From NCBI GenBank assembly GCA_017416065.1, contig JAFQDM010000013.1, forward strand, positions 1 through 43,805: a stretch of DNA of 43,805 nucleotides, written 5' to 3'. Below the pieces are notes generated by a model that did no database searches, was not told the origin of the DNA, and saw only the letters and a program-made list of their open reading frames with translations. This document shows positions 1-10,100 of this stretch, piece by piece; the stretch's first letter is position 1, and the number at the start of each line of letters is the position of its first letter. The DNA is from Ruminococcus sp. GTDB taxonomy: Bacteria; Bacillota; Clostridia; Oscillospirales; Acutalibacteraceae. A program made the position numbers and the translations under genes.

Positions 1-1
1 C

Positions 2-325
2 GACACCACAACCGTTGAGGGCAAGAACGTGTTCACCTACAGCTGGTACTGCCCTGAGGAGTACACCTTTGTTAAGGCAGGTCTTGTGGCAGTTAACAAG
101 GATAACTACAACGAAGCCACCTTCGTTGCAGGCTCAACAGATACAAACGTTTACGACAGAAGCCCCTCAGGCGACAACCTGAAGCCTGTGAACACCTACA
201 CCTGGTCTAAGTCAAACGTTGCATCTGGCCAGACCTGGATGGCTCGTGCTTACGTTCAGTACAGGGATGCAAGCGGTCAGGTAATCACCGTTTATTCCGA
301 CGTAGTTGAGGCTACAAAGGACTAA
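2..325 (+). CDS. C-terminal part of a secreted protein with the shared C-terminal module (5' end outside window)
   Basis: The reading frame is open from the window edge and ends at TAA 323-325. The visible 107 residues match, almost residue for residue, the last ~110 residues of the three complete secreted proteins downstream (motifs NVFTYSWYCP, VYDRSPSG, YTWSKSNVASGQTW, ending EATKD). It is therefore the tail of a fourth member of this family. Its N-terminal domains and function cannot be known from this window. The conserved tail is rich in aromatic and beta-strand-forming residues, consistent with an Ig- or FN3-like fold (inference). It carries no LPXTG motif, dockerin or hydrophobic tail. 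Confidence 0.85.
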   Translation, partial: DTTTVEGKNVFTYSWYCPEEYTFVKAGLVAVNKDNYNEATFVAGSTDTNVYDRSPSGDNLKPVNTYTWSKSNVASGQTWMARAYVQYRDASGQVITVYSDVVEATKD

Positions 326-348
326 ATCTGTTATAAAGAAATACAACA

Positions 349-388
349 CTTCCCCCGGTACAAGATAAGTACCGGGGGAAGCTTTTTG
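349..388 (+). terminator. Intrinsic terminator after the partial secreted-protein gene
   Basis: A 12-bp perfect stem (349-360 with 370-381, CTTCCCCCGGTA) closes a 9-nt loop and is followed by a run of five T. It lies 24 nt after the stop codon. Confidence 0.9.
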
Positions 389-437
389 TCTGTGGATTTG
401 CATAAACTGCAAGGGGACTTTTCGTTAATTACATTAA

Positions 438-466
438 TTGAATTTGATGCAGGATTATGGTATTAT
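438..466 (+). promoter_or_regulatory. Sigma-A-type promoter of the alpha-amylase gene
   Basis: TTGAAT (438-443) and TATTAT (461-466) are separated by 17 bp. The ribosome site AAGGAG lies just before the ATG at 510. The transcript would have a leader of about 35 nt. No operator or catabolite-response palindrome was recognised. Confidence 0.65.
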
Positions 467-509
467 TAAAATGTATAAAATTGTTTAAATACAAAAAGGA
501 GTTGTTAAA

Positions 510-3500
510 ATGAAAAAGGTTAGGTTCATAGGCTTATTTCTTGTGATTTGCCTGCTTTTGTCATCTTTTTCTACAGGCTTTGTCGGCGCTTCACAGGTTG
601 TTGTGGACGAGGTCGGCGCAGAGATTGAGACGGCAGAAACAAGTGCAAACCTTTACGGCCTTGCAGACAATATTCAGCAGGGTCAGATCCTCCAATGCTG
701 GAACTGGTCATACAGAAATATTGAGGCAAACCTGCAGAAGATAGCCGAGCAGGGCTTTTCTGCAATTCAGACCTCTCCAATTCAGCCCATTAAGGAGCAG
801 ACCACGGAATACTGGAACACGGTCATGAACTCTTCCTGGGTCATTTACCAGCCCGTTGCCTTTAACATAGAGGACAATTACAGAAACGTTCAGGGCACAA
901 AGACTGAGTTTAAGTCTATGTGTGCGGCTGCCCATAAATATGGAATCAAGGTTATCTGTGACGTGGTATTCAACCATATGGCTAACGATATGTCAAACAA
1001 TACCATCCACCCCTGGGTTCCTTCCGATATTAAGGATAATCCCGATTGTTGGCACGATATCTCCAAGAATATCAGTAATTTTGATAACAGATACGACGTA
1101 ACTCAGTATTGCCTTACGGGTCTTCCTGATCTTAACACAGCCCATCCCACCGTTCAGTGGCATTGCACAAACCTGCTGAAAGAGGCAATAGAAGCAGGTG
1201 CAGACGGCTTCCGTTTTGATGCTGCAAAGCATATTGAAACTCCCAGCGACAGCTCCAGCTACAGGAGCGACTTCTGGCCCAACGTTCTGGGTGCGGCTAC
1301 AGAGTATGCTCAGAGCACAAGAGGCTTCACTCCCTATTATTACGGCGAGGTGCTGGGCTCTCCCGGCGGCAGCCTTTCAATTAGTGCGTACACCAAATAT
1401 ATGTGCGTTACAGACCCCGGCTCTTCAGACAGTATCAGAGACGGTGTGTGCAACGGTGATGCTTCCAAGGCGGCAACGGGCAATGTAAGCTGCGGTGCCG
1501 CAAAGGACAGAGCCGTTCAGTGGACAGAATCCCACGACAACCACAAGGACAACGGCACAAGATTTTTAAGCGATGAGCAGATCAACAAGACCTGGGCTAT
1601 GGTTGGCGCAAAGTCTCAGATCTGCGGTGTGTACCTTGCAAGACCTGAGAATATGGATACCACAATGATGGGAGATGCAGACCAGACCTCCTGGACGTCT
1701 TCTTCTGTTAAGGCTGTAAACCGCTTCAACAATGCCTTTGTCGGTCAGTCTGAGTATCTTTCTTCTTATAACAGCCTGGCCTGCATTGAACGCGGCAACT
1801 CAGGTATGATCATCGTCAACACAGGCGGCTCTTATTACAACGGAATCAGCGTGCCCGTTCACACAATGTCTTCCGGCACCTACAAGGATGCTATCACCGG
1901 CAACACGTTTACTGTTTCCGGCGGCAGGATTTCCGGCGATATTGGCGATAAGGGTATTGCCGTTGTTTACAACGTAGATGCAAACGGTCCCTTCTCTTAC
2001 GGAAATCTGACAGATTTCGCAGTAACAGGCTCCTTTAACGATTGGGACACAGGCGCTAACAAGATGGTTGCAACCTCTGCAAACAAGGCTACAACCTCTA
2101 TGTACCTTTCTGCGGGCACATACGCCTTCAAGGTAACTGCAAACGGCCTTTGGTATGGTAACTCCGGCACCATAGAGAACACAACGGGTGAGAGTGGCTG
2201 GACAATGAAGACCTCCAAGGACGACAACTGCACACTTGTTGCCACAGGCGGAAAATATAACTTTACATTTGATATCACCACAGGCAAGCTTGTTGTAGAG
2301 CACGTAAGCACAACAAGCAGAGATTCAGATTATTATCTTAAAGGCTCCTTCAACAGCTGGGAAGGAGTACCCATGACCTTTGACGAGGGCACCAATACGG
2401 TATCTGCAAACGTTCAGCTTTCTGCAGGTACGCATACCTTCAAGATCAACAATACCAGAGTTGGCTCTTGGTACAGCAACGCAGGCACCATCAGCAACGA
2501 AACAGGCGAGGGCGGTTGGACGATGTCTGTCTCCGTAGACAATAACTGCGCCCTTACAGCCGAAGGCGGCACATACAGATTTACATTTAATCCCTCCACA
2601 ATGAGGCTGGTTGTAGAGCAGACTGCAGACCTTTCGGGTAAGGTAAGATACACGGTTACCTTCGTAAACTACGATGGCTCCATCCTTTCCGTACAGCAAG
2701 TAGAAGAGGGCACGTCTGCCACAGCTCCCACAGCTCCCACAAGACCCACAACCGCAAAGCATACATACACATTCTCAGGCTGGGACACAGACTTTACAAA
2801 AGTAACCTCAGACATAACGGTAACCGCAACCTATACCCAGACCGTGAATAAGTATACTGTTACCTTCCTTGACTGGGATGGCTCGGTCATCAGTACCCAG
2901 CAGGTAGAGTACGGCTCAGCGGCTACGGTACCTCCCGTAGTGCCTGAGAGAGAGGGATACATCTTCACAGGCTGGGATCAGGAGTTCTCAAGCGTTACAC
3001 AGAATCTTACAGTTACAGCTCAGTATACAAATTCAGCTACCTACCTTAAGGGCTCCTTTAACGGATGGACAGAGGATAACCCCATGGTGTTCTCAGGAAC
3101 CTCAAACGTAGTTACCGCAACCCTTACGCTTGATCCCGGCACCTATACCTTCAAGATCCACAGCCAGGACAAGTGGTACGGCAATAACGGTACAATTGAG
3201 GATACCACAACAGCAACCTCCTCTATCGGCTGGAAGTTCAAAACAGGTACCGAAAACTGTACCCTTGTGGCAACAGGCGGCACCTACGAGTTCAACTTTA
3301 ACCTTTCAACAAACTATGTGGAGATCCTGAGGGTTACAAAGGAGTACACCGTAACCTTCGAAGACTACGACGGCACGGTGCTCAGCACTCAGAAGGTAGA
3401 GGCGGGCAAAGCCGCCACAGCTCCTGCTACCCCCACAAGAGAAGCCACTGACCAGTACACCTATACTTTCAAGGAGTGGGACAAAGACTTTTCAAAGATC

Positions 3501-5015
3501 ACTGCAGACATAACGGTTACTGCCGTATACACAGAAACAATCAACAAATACACGGTAACCTTTAAGAATTGGGATAACACGGTGCTCAGCACTCAGCAAG
3601 TTGAGTACGGCAAGGGAGCTACAGCTCCTGAAAAACCCACAAGAGCTGCAGATGCACAGTATACATATACCTTTGCACGCTGGAACACCTCTTTCTCTAC
3701 AGTCAGAAGAGATATGACGGTAATTGCAGTTTATACCCAGACACTCAACAAGTATTCCGTAACCTTTAATGACTTTGACGGCACGCAGCTCAGCACTCAG
3801 CAGGTTGAGTACGGCACAGCCGCCACAGCTCCCGAAGCTCCCACCAGAGAGGGTTACACCTTCAAGGAGTGGGACAAGGACTTCTCCAATATTACAGGAG
3901 ATACAGTCATCACCGCAGTATATACAAAGAATCCGGTGGTTTCAGAGCCCACAGGCACACTCAGGATCAGAGTGGCAGGCGGCACAGGCTTCACCATTTC
4001 AATTGACGGCGGTGCGGCCCGTCCTCAGGGTGCAACCTACCTGAATTCAAAGATCCCCGTTGGTGCAGAGGTTACTGTTTCTGCACTCTCAAGCTCAAAT
4101 GCAAGGTTTATAGGTTGGGTCAATCCCATCACGGGCAGTATGCTCTCTGACGAGGTTTCCTGCACGTTCACCGCTTCGGGTAACGATTTCCTCAATGCGG
4201 TCTACAGCACGCAGGTTGAGGGAGTTCAGCTGCTCACATTCCTCAACGACAAGGCAGGAACCTACGGCAGAATTCTTGATTCTCAGTATTATTCAGCCTC
4301 TGAGCAGTTGGCGTTCCCTGCAGATCCCACCCAGATAGGCTTTGACTTTGCAGGCTGGTCTATGACAGAGGAAGAGATAAAGTCCGCCATTGCAAACGGC
4401 GAGGACGTAACGGTAGTGGCCACATGGACAAAGGCTATTGTGCCCGTAGAGGTTACAGTAATCGGCGGCACGGGCTCAGGCACCTACAACGCAAACAATG
4501 CAGTAACAGTCACTGCAAATGCGGCAGAAGCAGGTGAGAAGTTTGCATACTGGACAGACACGCAGGGCAACATCAGAAGCTACAACCCGGAGTACACCTT
4601 CTTCCCCTCTGCAGATACAACGGTTACAGCCGTGTTTGTAGATGAAGATACAGAGATCGACTACCAGATCCTGGTAAGCCTTGATTCCATTGATACTACA
4701 TCAATTGCAGACAAGAACGTATTCACCTACAGCTGGTACTGCCCCGATAGCTACTCTTTTGTAAAGGCAGGAATCGTAGCTGTTAACAAGGATAACTACA
4801 ACGAAGCAACCTTCGTTGCAGGCTCCTCTGACAGCAATGTTTACGACAGAAGCCCCTCAGGCACAAATCTGATTCCCGTGAACACCTACACCTGGTCCAA
4901 GTCAAACGTTGCCTCAGGTCAGACCTGGATGGCAAAGGCTTACGTTCAGTACAGAGATGCAAGCGGTCAGATAGTAACAGTTTACTCTGACACAGCAGAG
5001 GCCACTAAGGATTAA
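510..5015 (+). CDS. Secreted multidomain alpha-amylase (GH13) with starch-binding modules and InlB-type repeats
   Basis: A 1501-residue extracellular amylase that should hydrolyse alpha-1,4 glucan bonds in starch. A signal peptide occupies about residues 1-28. The GH13 catalytic domain (about 50-490) shows all four family regions: DVVFNH (151-156), GFRFDAAKH with nucleophile D237, GEV with acid/base E280, and ESHDNH with D343. Starch-binding modules resembling CBM26 (YLKGSFN.W, WYGN.GTI, GGTYEFNF) lie at about 498-600, 607-705 and 842-942. Five InlB/Listeria-Bacteroides-type repeats (YTVTF.D.DG, W...F..VT..ITVTA.Y) occupy about 711-840 and 943-1141. The last ~354 residues form the C-terminal module shared with its neighbours. 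Sortase motif, dockerin and S-layer domains are absent. The domain order is seen in the sequence; the CBM family number is from memory of the family. Confidence 0.93.
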   Translation: MKKVRFIGLFLVICLLLSSFSTGFVGASQVVVDEVGAEIETAETSANLYGLADNIQQGQILQCWNWSYRNIEANLQKIAEQGFSAIQTSPIQPIKEQTTEYWNTVMNSSWVIYQPVAFNIEDNYRNVQGTKTEFKSMCAAAHKYGIKVICDVVFNHMANDMSNNTIHPWVPSDIKDNPDCWHDISKNISNFDNRYDVTQYCLTGLPDLNTAHPTVQWHCTNLLKEAIEAGADGFRFDAAKHIETPSDSSSYRSDFWPNVLGAATEYAQSTRGFTPYYYGEVLGSPGGSLSISAYTKYMCVTDPGSSDSIRDGVCNGDASKAATGNVSCGAAKDRAVQWTESHDNHKDNGTRFLSDEQINKTWAMVGAKSQICGVYLARPENMDTTMMGDADQTSWTSSSVKAVNRFNNAFVGQSEYLSSYNSLACIERGNSGMIIVNTGGSYYNGISVPVHTMSSGTYKDAITGNTFTVSGGRISGDIGDKGIAVVYNVDANGPFSYGNLTDFAVTGSFNDWDTGANKMVATSANKATTSMYLSAGTYAFKVTANGLWYGNSGTIENTTGESGWTMKTSKDDNCTLVATGGKYNFTFDITTGKLVVEHVSTTSRDSDYYLKGSFNSWEGVPMTFDEGTNTVSANVQLSAGTHTFKINNTRVGSWYSNAGTISNETGEGGWTMSVSVDNNCALTAEGGTYRFTFNPSTMRLVVEQTADLSGKVRYTVTFVNYDGSILSVQQVEEGTSATAPTAPTRPTTAKHTYTFSGWDTDFTKVTSDITVTATYTQTVNKYTVTFLDWDGSVISTQQVEYGSAATVPPVVPEREGYIFTGWDQEFSSVTQNLTVTAQYTNSATYLKGSFNGWTEDNPMVFSGTSNVVTATLTLDPGTYTFKIHSQDKWYGNNGTIEDTTTATSSIGWKFKTGTENCTLVATGGTYEFNFNLSTNYVEILRVTKEYTVTFEDYDGTVLSTQKVEAGKAATAPATPTREATDQYTYTFKEWDKDFSKITADITVTAVYTETINKYTVTFKNWDNTVLSTQQVEYGKGATAPEKPTRAADAQYTYTFARWNTSFSTVRRDMTVIAVYTQTLNKYSVTFNDFDGTQLSTQQVEYGTAATAPEAPTREGYTFKEWDKDFSNITGDTVITAVYTKNPVVSEPTGTLRIRVAGGTGFTISIDGGAARPQGATYLNSKIPVGAEVTVSALSSSNARFIGWVNPITGSMLSDEVSCTFTASGNDFLNAVYSTQVEGVQLLTFLNDKAGTYGRILDSQYYSASEQLAFPADPTQIGFDFAGWSMTEEEIKSAIANGEDVTVVATWTKAIVPVEVTVIGGTGSGTYNANNAVTVTANAAEAGEKFAYWTDTQGNIRSYNPEYTFFPSADTTVTAVFVDEDTEIDYQILVSLDSIDTTSIADKNVFTYSWYCPDSYSFVKAGIVAVNKDNYNEATFVAGSSDSNVYDRSPSGTNLIPVNTYTWSKSNVASGQTWMAKAYVQYRDASGQIVTVYSDTAEATKD

Positions 5016-5038
5016 ACAAAAGTATATAAACAGCAGAT

Positions 5039-5070
5039 ACCCTGCCGACCTCAAATCGGCAGGGTGTTTT
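5039..5070 (+). terminator. Intrinsic terminator after the alpha-amylase gene
   Basis: A 10-bp stem ACCCTGCCGA/TCGGCAGGGT (5039-5048 with 5056-5065) is followed by GTTTT. The same stem recurs after the next two genes. Confidence 0.88.
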
Positions 5071-5109
5071 GCGATATATGGATCTCTTGTGCAAAATGGT
5101 GCAGTTTTA

Positions 5110-5138
5110 TTGACGAAACCTTGGTAAAGGTGTAATAT
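5110..5138 (+). promoter_or_regulatory. Promoter of the cohesin-like protein gene
   Basis: TTGACG (5110-5115), a 17-bp spacer and TAATAT (5133-5138). The 5075-5165 segment is closely similar to the segment before the next gene (7082-7178), including the upstream TCTTGTGCAAAATG block, so the two genes are probably co-regulated. Confidence 0.82.
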
Positions 5139-5169
5139 TAAATCATAAAAAAATGAGGAGGAATTTTCT

Positions 5170-7023
5170 ATGAAAAAACGGATCTTCTCACGGATGATCT
5201 CATTCGCTATGATGCTTGTTATGCTTGTGGGCATGGTGCCTGTGATAGGTGCTTCTGCTTTGTCCGAGCAGGGCGTTGGTATGGGCTCAGAGGTGCTCAC
5301 CGATGCAAAGGTCGGGGATAAGATCAGATACACAGCAACGTTCTCTGCACAGAGGCTCTTTGAGAACTTCCAGGCAACCCTTACATATGATGCCGATTGC
5401 CTTGAACTTGTGCCCCTGTACGGCGATGATGGGGAAGAGCTTACGGATATGTACGATATAGGCTCAGCTATGTGCCCGAATCTTTACAGTCCCTTTGTGA
5501 ATGCCACCGGGGAGGGAGTTGTCAGATTGTTTGACATAAACCTGGACGGCAATGATTTTTCAGAAGAAAAGGTGCTCCTCACAATGGAATTTATTGTTAA
5601 GGACACAGCCTACTCAGAGATCAACCTGACCATTGACGAGATGACCATCTTAGGCGGTGAGGAGGATTACTTCACAGGCGGTGAGGCAGTTATCACAGAG
5701 GGTGTAGGTCTTGCAGAAAGCCTTGAGGTTACCGAGAGAGCACCTGAACAGACAAAGGTCTACACGGTGGTGTTCCTTGATTATGACGGCAAGTTTATTG
5801 AGGTTCAGATGGTGAACGAGGGCAAGTCTGCGGTGGCTCCTGAGGCACCTTCCAGAAGCGGATACGACTTCTCAGGCTGGGACACGGAGTTTGAAAACGT
5901 AACCTCAAATATCATAGTCAAAGCTACGTATACAAAGCTTCCCAAGCCTCCTGTGCAGACCCCAACAACAGGCTCTCTGAAGATAGAGGTTGCAGGTGGC
6001 AAGGGCTTCTCTATCTCCATTGACGGCGGAGCCTTCAAAGCACAGGGTGCTTCTTATGCAAACTCTCAGGCTCCCATAGGAGCCACCGTCTGCGTAAAAG
6101 CAAAGGAAGTGGCAGACGCAACCTTTATGGGCTGGATAAATCCCATCACAGGCATTGTAGCCTCTTCAGACCTTGACTACACATTCACAGCCTCAGGCAA
6201 CGATTTCCTGAAGGCGATGTATGCTGTTAAGGTTGAGAATGTGCAGATGGTAACCTTCAAGAATGACAAGGCAAACAGAATTCTTGATTCTCAGTATTAC
6301 GCATCTGCAGATGTAGTAACCTTCCCCAATGCACCTACTCAGGTAGGCTACGACTTTGCAGGCTGGAGTATGACCGAGGCAGAGATCAAGTCCGCTATTG
6401 CAAACGGTGAGGATGTAACAGTAGTGGCAAAGTGGACTAAAGCTCTGGTACCTGTAGAGGTAACTGTTGTGGGCGGCACAGGCTCAGGCACCTACTATGC
6501 AAACAATCAAGTGACGGTCAATGCAGACTATGCTCCCCAGGGCAAAAAGTTTGCATACTGGACAGACGCACAGGGTAACATCAGAAGCTACAGCGCAGAA
6601 TATACCTTCTTTCCTGCAAAGGACACAACGGTTACGGCTGTGTTTGTGGATGCAGATGCAGAGATAGATTATCAGATTCTGGTAAGCCTTGATTCCATCG
6701 ACACCACAACCGTTGAGGGTAAGAATGTATTTACCTACAGCTGGTACTGCCCTGATAGCTATTCTTTTGTAAAGGCAGGAATCGTAGCAGTTAACAAGGA
6801 TAACTACAACGAGGCAACATTTGTTGCAGGCTCCTCTGACAGTAATGTTTACGACAGAAGCCCCAACTCTGCAAATAACGTCCCCGTGAACACCTACACC
6901 TGGTCAAAGTCAGGCGTCACCTCAGGCCAGACCTGGCGGGCTCGCGCTTACGTTCAGTACAGAGATGCAAACGGTGATCTGCAGACGGTTTATTCCGACA
7001 TAGCAGAGGCTACCAAAGATTAA
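5170..7023 (+). CDS. Secreted protein with cohesin-like domain, InlB-type repeat and shared C-terminal module
   Basis: A 617-residue exported protein; the ribosome site GAGGAG precedes ATG 5170. A signal peptide (about 1-30) is followed by a domain at about 35-175 with the hallmarks of a cohesin fold: VGDKIRYTATF, the strand FQATLTYDADCLELV, then LLTMEFIVKDT and a final beta segment before TGG. Cohesins bind dockerins in cellulosomes and amylosomes; here no dockerin is visible in the window, so partner binding is only inferred. One InlB-type repeat (about 195-255) follows, and then the ~350-residue C-terminal module (from about residue 267) common to the neighbouring proteins. No catalytic domain is recognised, so a scaffold or surface role in starch use is plausible. 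Alternative: a generic carbohydrate-binding-like beta sandwich. Confidence 0.82.
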   Translation: MKKRIFSRMISFAMMLVMLVGMVPVIGASALSEQGVGMGSEVLTDAKVGDKIRYTATFSAQRLFENFQATLTYDADCLELVPLYGDDGEELTDMYDIGSAMCPNLYSPFVNATGEGVVRLFDINLDGNDFSEEKVLLTMEFIVKDTAYSEINLTIDEMTILGGEEDYFTGGEAVITEGVGLAESLEVTERAPEQTKVYTVVFLDYDGKFIEVQMVNEGKSAVAPEAPSRSGYDFSGWDTEFENVTSNIIVKATYTKLPKPPVQTPTTGSLKIEVAGGKGFSISIDGGAFKAQGASYANSQAPIGATVCVKAKEVADATFMGWINPITGIVASSDLDYTFTASGNDFLKAMYAVKVENVQMVTFKNDKANRILDSQYYASADVVTFPNAPTQVGYDFAGWSMTEAEIKSAIANGEDVTVVAKWTKALVPVEVTVVGGTGSGTYYANNQVTVNADYAPQGKKFAYWTDAQGNIRSYSAEYTFFPAKDTTVTAVFVDADAEIDYQILVSLDSIDTTTVEGKNVFTYSWYCPDSYSFVKAGIVAVNKDNYNEATFVAGSSDSNVYDRSPNSANNVPVNTYTWSKSGVTSGQTWRARAYVQYRDANGDLQTVYSDIAEATKD

Positions 7024-7075
7024 TTGAAAACAGACTAATTGCAGACACCCTGCCGATTTTTCAGTCGGCAGGGTG
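6601..7075. repeat. Near-identical 3' end duplicated at 10859-11335
   Basis: The last ~420 bp of the cohesin-like gene, its stop codon and the start of its terminator align without gaps to 10859-11281 and continue into the following terminator, with only a 2-nt loop indel. The identity runs through synonymous sites and past the stop, which indicates recent duplication or gene conversion rather than protein-level constraint alone. Confidence 0.85.
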
Positions 7076-7080
7076 TTTTT
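7046..7080 (+). terminator. Intrinsic terminator after the cohesin-like gene
   Basis: An 11-bp stem CACCCTGCCGA (7046-7056) pairs with 7065-7075 and is followed by TTTTT. The stem sequence is the same as in the terminators on either side. Confidence 0.9.
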
Positions 7081-7122
7081 CGGTATATGAAGAATCTCTT
7101 GTGCAAAATGATGCGGTTTTTG

Positions 7123-7151
7123 TTGACGAAAACCCGTTAAGGGTGTAATAT
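7123..7151 (+). promoter_or_regulatory. Promoter of the leucine-rich-repeat protein gene
   Basis: TTGACG (7123-7128), a 17-bp spacer and TAATAT (7146-7151), nearly identical in sequence and spacing to the promoter at 5110-5138. Confidence 0.82.
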
Positions 7152-7180
7152 TAAATCATAAAAATTAAGGAGGATTCTCT

Positions 7181-10100
7181 ATGAAACAAAGACTTGCAAA
7201 AAGAGCTTTATCTCTGCTTCTGACACTTGTGATGCTTATAGGGTTAGTACCTATGGCAGGTGCCGCAGCGGTAACTGCAGAGGAAACAGTCCAGCTTGCA
7301 GAATCTGCTCCCGCTACGCAAAGCGATGAGCCCTTGCTCTCAGAGTATGAGCTGTGGGGAAGTTTCAATGCGTATGCTGAACCTATCTCTATGTATCTTA
7401 ACGAAGATGGGACGGTTGCATCTTGTTGTGCAAGAGTTTCTGAGGGGTCATACACTGCAATATACAGAAACGGCAACTCTGAATCCGAAAAACATCAATT
7501 TACTATTTCAGAGGGAAATACGGGAGTAGTAACGTTTAATCTGAATCTTTATAAAAATACTCCCGGTGAATTAAGTTGTGAATTAGCAATAACTAAGCCT
7601 TCTGCCGGGGAAGAAGTACCCGACAGTTACATCGGAGCAGAGCCTACGGCTGATGGATTCGAGTACGTAATCTTTCAGGGAGAAGCCTTTATCAGCAAAT
7701 ATATTGGCACAGATGTTGATGTAGTAGTTCCTGAAAGAATTGACGGCTTTCAGGTTGTGGGTATTGGCAGAGAAGCCTTCAAAATAGAGAGTATTAATGG
7801 GTCTTCTACCGTAGAGAGTATAACCCTGCCCTCCACACTACGCGCTATCGGTATGTCTGCCTTTGATAATGTATCTTTCCTTAAGGAAGTTGTTGTGCCA
7901 TCAGGTGCACAGATTATTGACAGCTATGCATTTCGCAATTGTTCTTCTCTGAACAGCGTTTCTTTTCCTGATACCATCATAAGAGCCGGTGCAGATATTC
8001 TGGATGGTACAGCTTACTATGCTGATGAGGATAACTGGACAGACGGAAAGATTCTGTATGTTGGCACTACCTTGATATGTGCTGCACATATGCAGGTGTA
8101 CAGCGAAAAAGAAGACGATTACTTTGCTCCCTACGGGGATGTGTTTGTCAAACCGGGCACAAAGGTAATTGCCGACTATGCTTTTTGCAACATTGACTAC
8201 AGAGGCGGAGCTATTCTGGAGCAACGTCGCGGCAGAGCGATTATTGGTCAATTGGTAATTCCCGAGGGTGTTGTATATATCGGCAACAATGCTTTTGAAC
8301 AATGTTTTTCCATAGGTTCCGTTACTCTGCCAAGCACCATTACGGCTATTAACGAAGGTACGTTTAAACTTAGCAATATAGGTTCCTTCGTAGAAATTCC
8401 CGAAGGTGTTGAAAGAATTTGCGCACATGCATTTGATGGGTGCAAAGCTGATTTTGAAGGGGTTTATGCAGGCGGTACGCTTGTGTTCCCAAGTACCCTT
8501 AAGAGCATTGGAAGTTATGCTTATTCCGGGTCTGATCTGTTTAATGAGGTGATATTCCCAATAGGCTTTAAGTATTTAGGAGAGTATGCATTTTTTTCGA
8601 ATCTTTACTTGGCGAGTGTAGTGTTTAACGACGTTGTAAGGATAGATAGGTGCGCTTTTGATACTTGTGAGATGCTCACAAATGTTGTGCTTCCCTCTTC
8701 CTTAAGAGTTATCGGAGAATCTGCTTTTGCAAGTGGCCACAAAATTGTGGACGTAGCCGGTGGTCAAACAAGCGTTCTCGTTTATAATAAAATAACAGAA
8801 ATAAAATTACCCCAAGGTATAGAGTATATTGGAGCACATACGTTTAGTGGGTGCACGTCCTTGGTAACAATAAATTTGCCGGAAGGGCTTGAGTATATTG
8901 GCAGCTACTGTTTTAATAAGTGTTATTCGCTGAAAACAGTCACCTTCCCTGATTCACTTACATACTTAGGCTCCTATGTGTTGAAAGATTGCACATCTCT
9001 TGGAGGTGTAAACTTCCCGGAGAAGGCGTTGTTCCCGAATGTAGATGGTATAGTAAACGGAACTAACATTGTGCAACTTAATATACCGGACGGAGTTGAA
9101 TGCGTAAGTAATTTTTATGATAGTACGCTGCGGAGTATAGAGATCCCCAAGACTGTGAAGAAGATAACAAATATGCACAATGCTCCTATTTATGCAGTGC
9201 GGTATAAAGGAACAGAAAGTCAGTGGGGAGATATATATTTTTACAATCCAAGTAATGTAACCATAGCCCCGAGTGGTACATTTCCAAATGCTACAATCTA
9301 TTTCCTCGGTAACGAAGTTACCTGGAGTGAGGGTGAGCACTATGAACTCATCCCTTATGATGATACTGAGGTTGAGGACGGCAACAGCTTCAGCTTCTCT
9401 GTTGACGTTGAGGAGGGTTATAACCTAATATCCGTAGTAAGCAGGATGCAGGTGCTTACACCTGATGCGCAGGGTGTATATACTATTGAGAACATCACAG
9501 AGGATACAAGCATTATCGTTATTGTTGAGGGAGATTCCTTTGTGTATGATGTTAAATTCATTGCAAAGGACGGAAGCGTTCTGAGTGAACAGAAGGTGCA
9601 CCACGGCATGGCTGCAGAGGCTCCCGAAGCCCCTGTGTATTTCAATTACACATTCACAGGTTGGAGTGAGGATTTCTCCAAAGTCACGGAAGATATGACC
9701 GTCAAAGCACAGTATGAATATACCCCTGCTGTCTATCTTAAAGGTGCATTTAACAATTGGAGTACAGATTCCCCAATGAATGTCGTAAAAGGCACTACGG
9801 ATTACTCTTACATTATCAATCTGGAAAAGGGTAACTACGATTTCAAGATAGTTATTGTAAACGACAACGGTTCGGACATTTGGTATGGCAACGATGGTAA
9901 TATTAATGATGTTACAACTACAGGCTGGGTATTTGAAACGCGTTTGGGCAACTGTACACTTGTAGCTCGGGGAGGTACCTATGAATTTAAGTTTAACATA
10001 GATTCAAAGAAGCTTGAGGTTTCTCGTGTGCCTGACGTAACGGTTACCTTCACAGACAAAGACGGCGAGGTTATCTCTACTCAGACCATCCCCTACGGCA

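Noticed and set aside
1800-2303. Long antisense open frame (167 codons, minus strand) in the amylase gene
   Set aside because: Shadow of a conserved coding region; no ribosome site and Cys-rich low-quality translation.
2641-3933. Regularly repeated ~200-bp units in the amylase gene
   Set aside because: They encode InlB-type protein repeats with open reading frame and synonymous variation; not a CRISPR or DNA-level repeat element.
4990-5015. Sortase or dockerin signal at the C-termini of the secreted proteins
   Set aside because: The proteins end in EATKD without LPXTG-like motif, hydrophobic tail, or the calcium-binding repeats of dockerins.
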